DNA from: Sphingobacteriales bacterium
Lineage (GTDB): Bacteria > Bacteroidota > Bacteroidia > Sphingobacteriales > Sphingobacteriaceae
Length of the DNA stretch: 32,407 bases
Reading direction: 5' to 3'
Assembly (NCBI GenBank): GCA_015655115.1
Contig: JAATFQ010000184.1
Span: 1-32,407 of the forward strand
Shown here in pieces: positions 32,372 to 32,407 of this stretch (position 1 is the first letter of the stretch; the number at the start of each line of letters is the position of its first letter). The translations under genes and the position numbers were made by a program. A model generated the notes under the pieces. The model made no database searches and was not told where the DNA came from. It saw nothing but the letters and a program-made list of their open reading frames with translations.

Positions 32372-32407
32372 TTTATCCAAAAATGCCTGTTTGATTTGTG
32401 ACAAATA

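Noticed and set aside
1..32407. CRISPR arrays, insertion sequences, tRNA or rRNA genes
   Set aside because: No regularly spaced repeat longer than the operator-size repeats listed, no transposase-like frame, and no cloverleaf or rRNA-like sequence was recognised by eye.

Overview
The window looks like a chromosomal segment of a Bacteroidota bacterium, most likely a Sphingobacteriaceae member such as Pedobacter or Mucilaginibacter. This is an inference from moderately AT-rich DNA, perfect Bacteroidota -7 boxes (TAnnTTTG) upstream of several genes, a TonB-dependent receptor with an N-terminal carboxypeptidase-regulatory-like domain, TPR sensor kinases and many small secreted proteins. No tRNA, rRNA, CRISPR array, insertion sequence or phage gene was recognised. 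It reads as an accessory metabolism and regulation region made of small gene-plus-regulator modules.

Layout. 1-4.4 kb: a truncated SDR oxidoreductase, a small conserved protein, a Crp/Fnr regulator with an FNR-like palindrome upstream, an orphan dihydroxy-acid dehydratase, and a secreted protein of unknown function. 4.5-9.8 kb: three regulator/enzyme modules. An HxlR regulator diverges from a nitroreductase across an array of GTTAC/GTCAC repeats. A patatin-like phospholipase follows. Then an SDR with a direct-repeat operator is followed, behind a strong hairpin, by an AraC regulator and a small outer-membrane protein. 9.9-11.5 kb (minus strand): a GAPDH whose conserved C-terminus is frameshifted, followed by a PNPOx-like flavoprotein.

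12-21.9 kb: four alpha/beta hydrolases interleaved with regulators. Two of them are dehalogenase/epoxide-hydrolase-like with an Asp nucleophile, one is monoacylglycerol-lipase-like and one is a prolyl-iminopeptidase-like lipoprotein. The regulators are a TPR histidine kinase, a sigma-54 response regulator and a LysR protein. Two palindromes exactly three helical turns apart lie just after the sigma-54 regulator and look like an enhancer for the next gene. 21.9-24.4 kb: a D-2-hydroxyacid dehydrogenase diverging from a secreted aspartyl protease that is translationally coupled (ATGA) to a barstar-family protein.

24.4-32.4 kb: a TPR histidine kinase, a siderophore-type TonB-dependent receptor, an OmpA-domain relic that keeps a strong terminator, and a tandem duplicate of PqiA-like membrane proteins. 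Both PqiA-like genes appear to start at TTG and carry an unassigned ~190-residue domain between their first two membrane segments.

The most noteworthy points are the GAPDH frameshift, the protease-barstar couple, the tandem PqiA-like pair, and the four separate operator architectures (HxlR array, AraC direct repeat, FNR-like box, sigma-54 enhancer pair) that can be read directly from the DNA.
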